Assembly: GCA_029961685.1 (NCBI GenBank) | Contig: JARWKL010000008.1 | Coordinates: 30,567,619 to 30,631,618, forward strand | Direction of reading: 5' to 3' | Origin: Aristolochia californica | Lineage: Eukaryota > Streptophyta > Magnoliopsida > Piperales > Aristolochiaceae | Length of the DNA: 64,000 nucleotides | Shown: piece after piece, positions 62,536 through 64,000 of the stretch | How the letters are laid out: each line of letters opens with the position of its first letter | How positions within the stretch are numbered: the stretch's first letter is position 1 | Translations under genes and position numbers: made by a program | The notes under the pieces: generated by a model | The model's database searches: none | Told to the model about the DNA's origin: nothing | What the model saw: the letters and a program-made list of their open reading frames with translations, nothing else

Positions 62536-64000
62536 AATAATTAGCTTGGTGGAATTTTTTAGGAAAGGGACTTCTAACTGATCCTAACACGCTTTAAATG
62601 TGGTGTCCATGTATGCCAGAAACATGTTGAGGATGCAAGTGGCCTAATGATGCCAAAAATCTCAAGGAGTAGAAAGAATCAAATCCTCAAGTGGTTGGAT
62701 ATTTATTAGAGCCAAACAACCCACTTTTTGCCTATCCTTAAAAATCTCAGATACTTTTTGGAATTATCTCTCTCAGCATTTGTGGATGTTCAACTTTTGT
62801 TTTTTCAGATCCAAACTTGAGTTTTCACTCTCCCATTTTTCTCGTAAACAAAAAAGACATGAGGATAAATAGATCGCAACAAAATAAAAATTTTAGAGTC
62901 CATGTGTGCAAACAAAAATTTGAAAACCATAATAAATGTAAAAGTAAAGAAAATTATTTCACGCACTATAAAAATGAACTCCAAGGTTTTGTTATCCATG
63001 TTTGCGAAATTCCACAAGTACAACCCCCTAATAATTAGTTTGGTGGAATTTTATAGGAAATGGACTTCTAACTGATCTTAACATGCTTTAAATGTGGTGT
63101 CCATGCATGCCAGAAACAAGTTGAGGATGCAAGTGGCCTAATGATGCCAAAAATCTCAAGGAGTAGAAAAAATCAAATCCTCAAGTTGTTGGATATATAC
63201 CAGAGCCAAACAACCCACTTTTTGCCTATCCTTAAAAATCACAAACACTTTTTGGAATTATCTCTCTCAGCATTTGTGGATGTTCAACTTTTCTTTTTCA
63301 GATCCAAACTTGAGTTTTCACTCTCCCATTTTTCTCGTAAACAAAAAAGACATGAGGATAAATAGATCGCAACAAAATAAAAATTTTAGAGTCCATGTAT
63401 CCAAAAAAAAAACTTGAAAACCATAATAAATGTAAAAGTGAAGAAAATTATTTCACGCACTATAAAAACAAACTCCAAGATTTTGTTATCCATGTATGGG
63501 AAATTCCACAAGTACAACCCCCTAATAATTAGCTTGGTGGAATTTTATAGGAAAGGGACTTCTAACTGATCCTAACATGCATTAAATGTGGTGTCCGTGC
63601 ATGCCAGAAACATGTTGAGGATGCAAGTGGCCTAATGATGCCAAAAATCTCAAGGAGTAGAAAAAATCAAATCCTCAAGTGGTTGCATATTTACCAGAGC
63701 CAAACAACCCACTTTTTGCCTATCCTTCAAAATCACAGATACTTTTTGCAATTATCTCTCTCAGTATTTGTGGATGTTCAACTTTTTTTTTTTCAGATCC
63801 AAACTTGAGTTTTCACTCTCCCATTTTTCTCGTAAACAAAAACGATATAAGGCAAAATATATCGCAACAAAATGAAAATTTTAGAGTCCATGTATGCAAA
63901 AAAAAAAAAATTGAAAACCATAATAAACGTAAAAGTGAAGAAAATTATTTCACGCACTATAAAAACGAACTCCATGGTTTTGTTATCCATGTTTGGGAAA
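62536..64000. repeat. HOR copy 17, cut by the window end
   Basis: It contains complete m1 (62536-63029) and m2 (63030-63523) and the first 477 bp of m3 with 13 A. The array continues beyond the window. Confidence 0.95.

Larger units (their letters stand above)
7194..64000. repeat. Satellite array: 494-bp monomer in a 7-mer, 3459-bp higher-order repeat
   Basis: The whole interval is head-to-tail satellite with no insertion. Setting monomer starts at AATAATTAG(C/T)TTGGTGG, seven monomer types follow each other in fixed order and the pattern restarts every 3458-3459 bp. HOR copies start at 7194, 10652, 14110, 17569, 21028, 24487, 27946, 31405, 34864, 38323, 41782, 45241, 48700, 52159, 55618, 59077 and 62536 (the last partial). 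Monomers m1 and m2 differ at about 27 of 494 positions by hand count. HOR copies are almost identical to one another. The sequence is AT-rich. All seven monomers share a T-rich tract and an A-rich tract roughly 105-115 bp apart. No transposon interrupts the array. Large HOR satellites of this kind are typical of centromeric, pericentromeric or other heterochromatic blocks; which one applies cannot be told from sequence alone. Confidence 0.98.

Noticed and set aside
7194..64000. CRISPR array or other prokaryotic repeat system
   Set aside because: The repeats are hundreds of bases long with no unique spacers, and the flanks are plant retrotransposons.
7194..64000. CENP-B-box-like motif in the monomer
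   Set aside because: I looked for the TTCG....A..CGGG pattern in the monomers and saw no convincing match, so I make no claim of a centromere-protein binding site.
7194..64000. Ribosomal DNA intergenic-spacer subrepeats
   Set aside because: No rRNA gene or recognisable rRNA segment occurs anywhere in the window, and the long HOR organisation is unlike spacer subrepeats.

Overview
This window looks like heterochromatic DNA from a plant nuclear genome. I see no functional protein-coding or RNA gene in it. The plant assignment rests on decayed Ty1/copia-type retrotransposon sequence in the left part: Gag zinc knuckle and RNase H motifs, TG...CA LTRs, and primer binding sites matching plant initiator tRNA-Met. 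It also rests on an AT-rich satellite array with a half-kilobase monomer. I cannot name the species.

Positions 1-7093 are a retrotransposon graveyard. A minus-strand copia relic covers about 48-2080. It keeps part of gag, the first residues of the protease, and RNase H; the rest of the protease, the integrase and the reverse transcriptase are gone. Its RNase H carries a 177-bp in-phase tandem duplication (1000-1353) and is split by a 622-bp solo LTR (166-787) flanked by the 5-bp target duplication CTAAG. Next come a 319-bp tandem duplication (2838-3475) of an unknown dispersed repeat, an LTR with both a polypurine tract and a primer binding site (4047-4461) that contains a run of 27 G, and a third, diverged copy of the dispersed repeat (about 5230-5593). 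That copy is interrupted by a second LTR (5594-6034), followed by a primer binding site, a perfect hairpin, and a leader of diverged repeats about 194 bp apart. The leader runs into an assembly gap of exactly 100 N (7094-7193).

Positions 7194-64000 (56.8 kb, 89% of the window) are one uninterrupted tandem satellite array. The monomer is about 494 bp. Seven distinguishable monomer types (called m1-m7 here; lengths in copy 1 are 494, 494, 496, 493, 494, 492 and 495 bp) form a higher-order repeat (HOR) of 3458-3459 bp. Sixteen complete HOR copies and the start of a seventeenth are present, all head to tail and in the same phase. Different monomer types are roughly 94-96% alike, whereas reading by eye found only a handful of differences among the HOR copies. 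The few variants fall in contiguous blocks: copies 1-2, 6-7 and 8-13. That pattern is expected from recent local amplification by unequal exchange or conversion.

The many 60-129 codon open frames inside the array are by-products of the satellite. They occur on both strands, change with single-base indels, and match no family I recognise. The most notable content is the 7-mer HOR satellite, a candidate centromeric or other heterochromatic array, and the record of its homogenisation.
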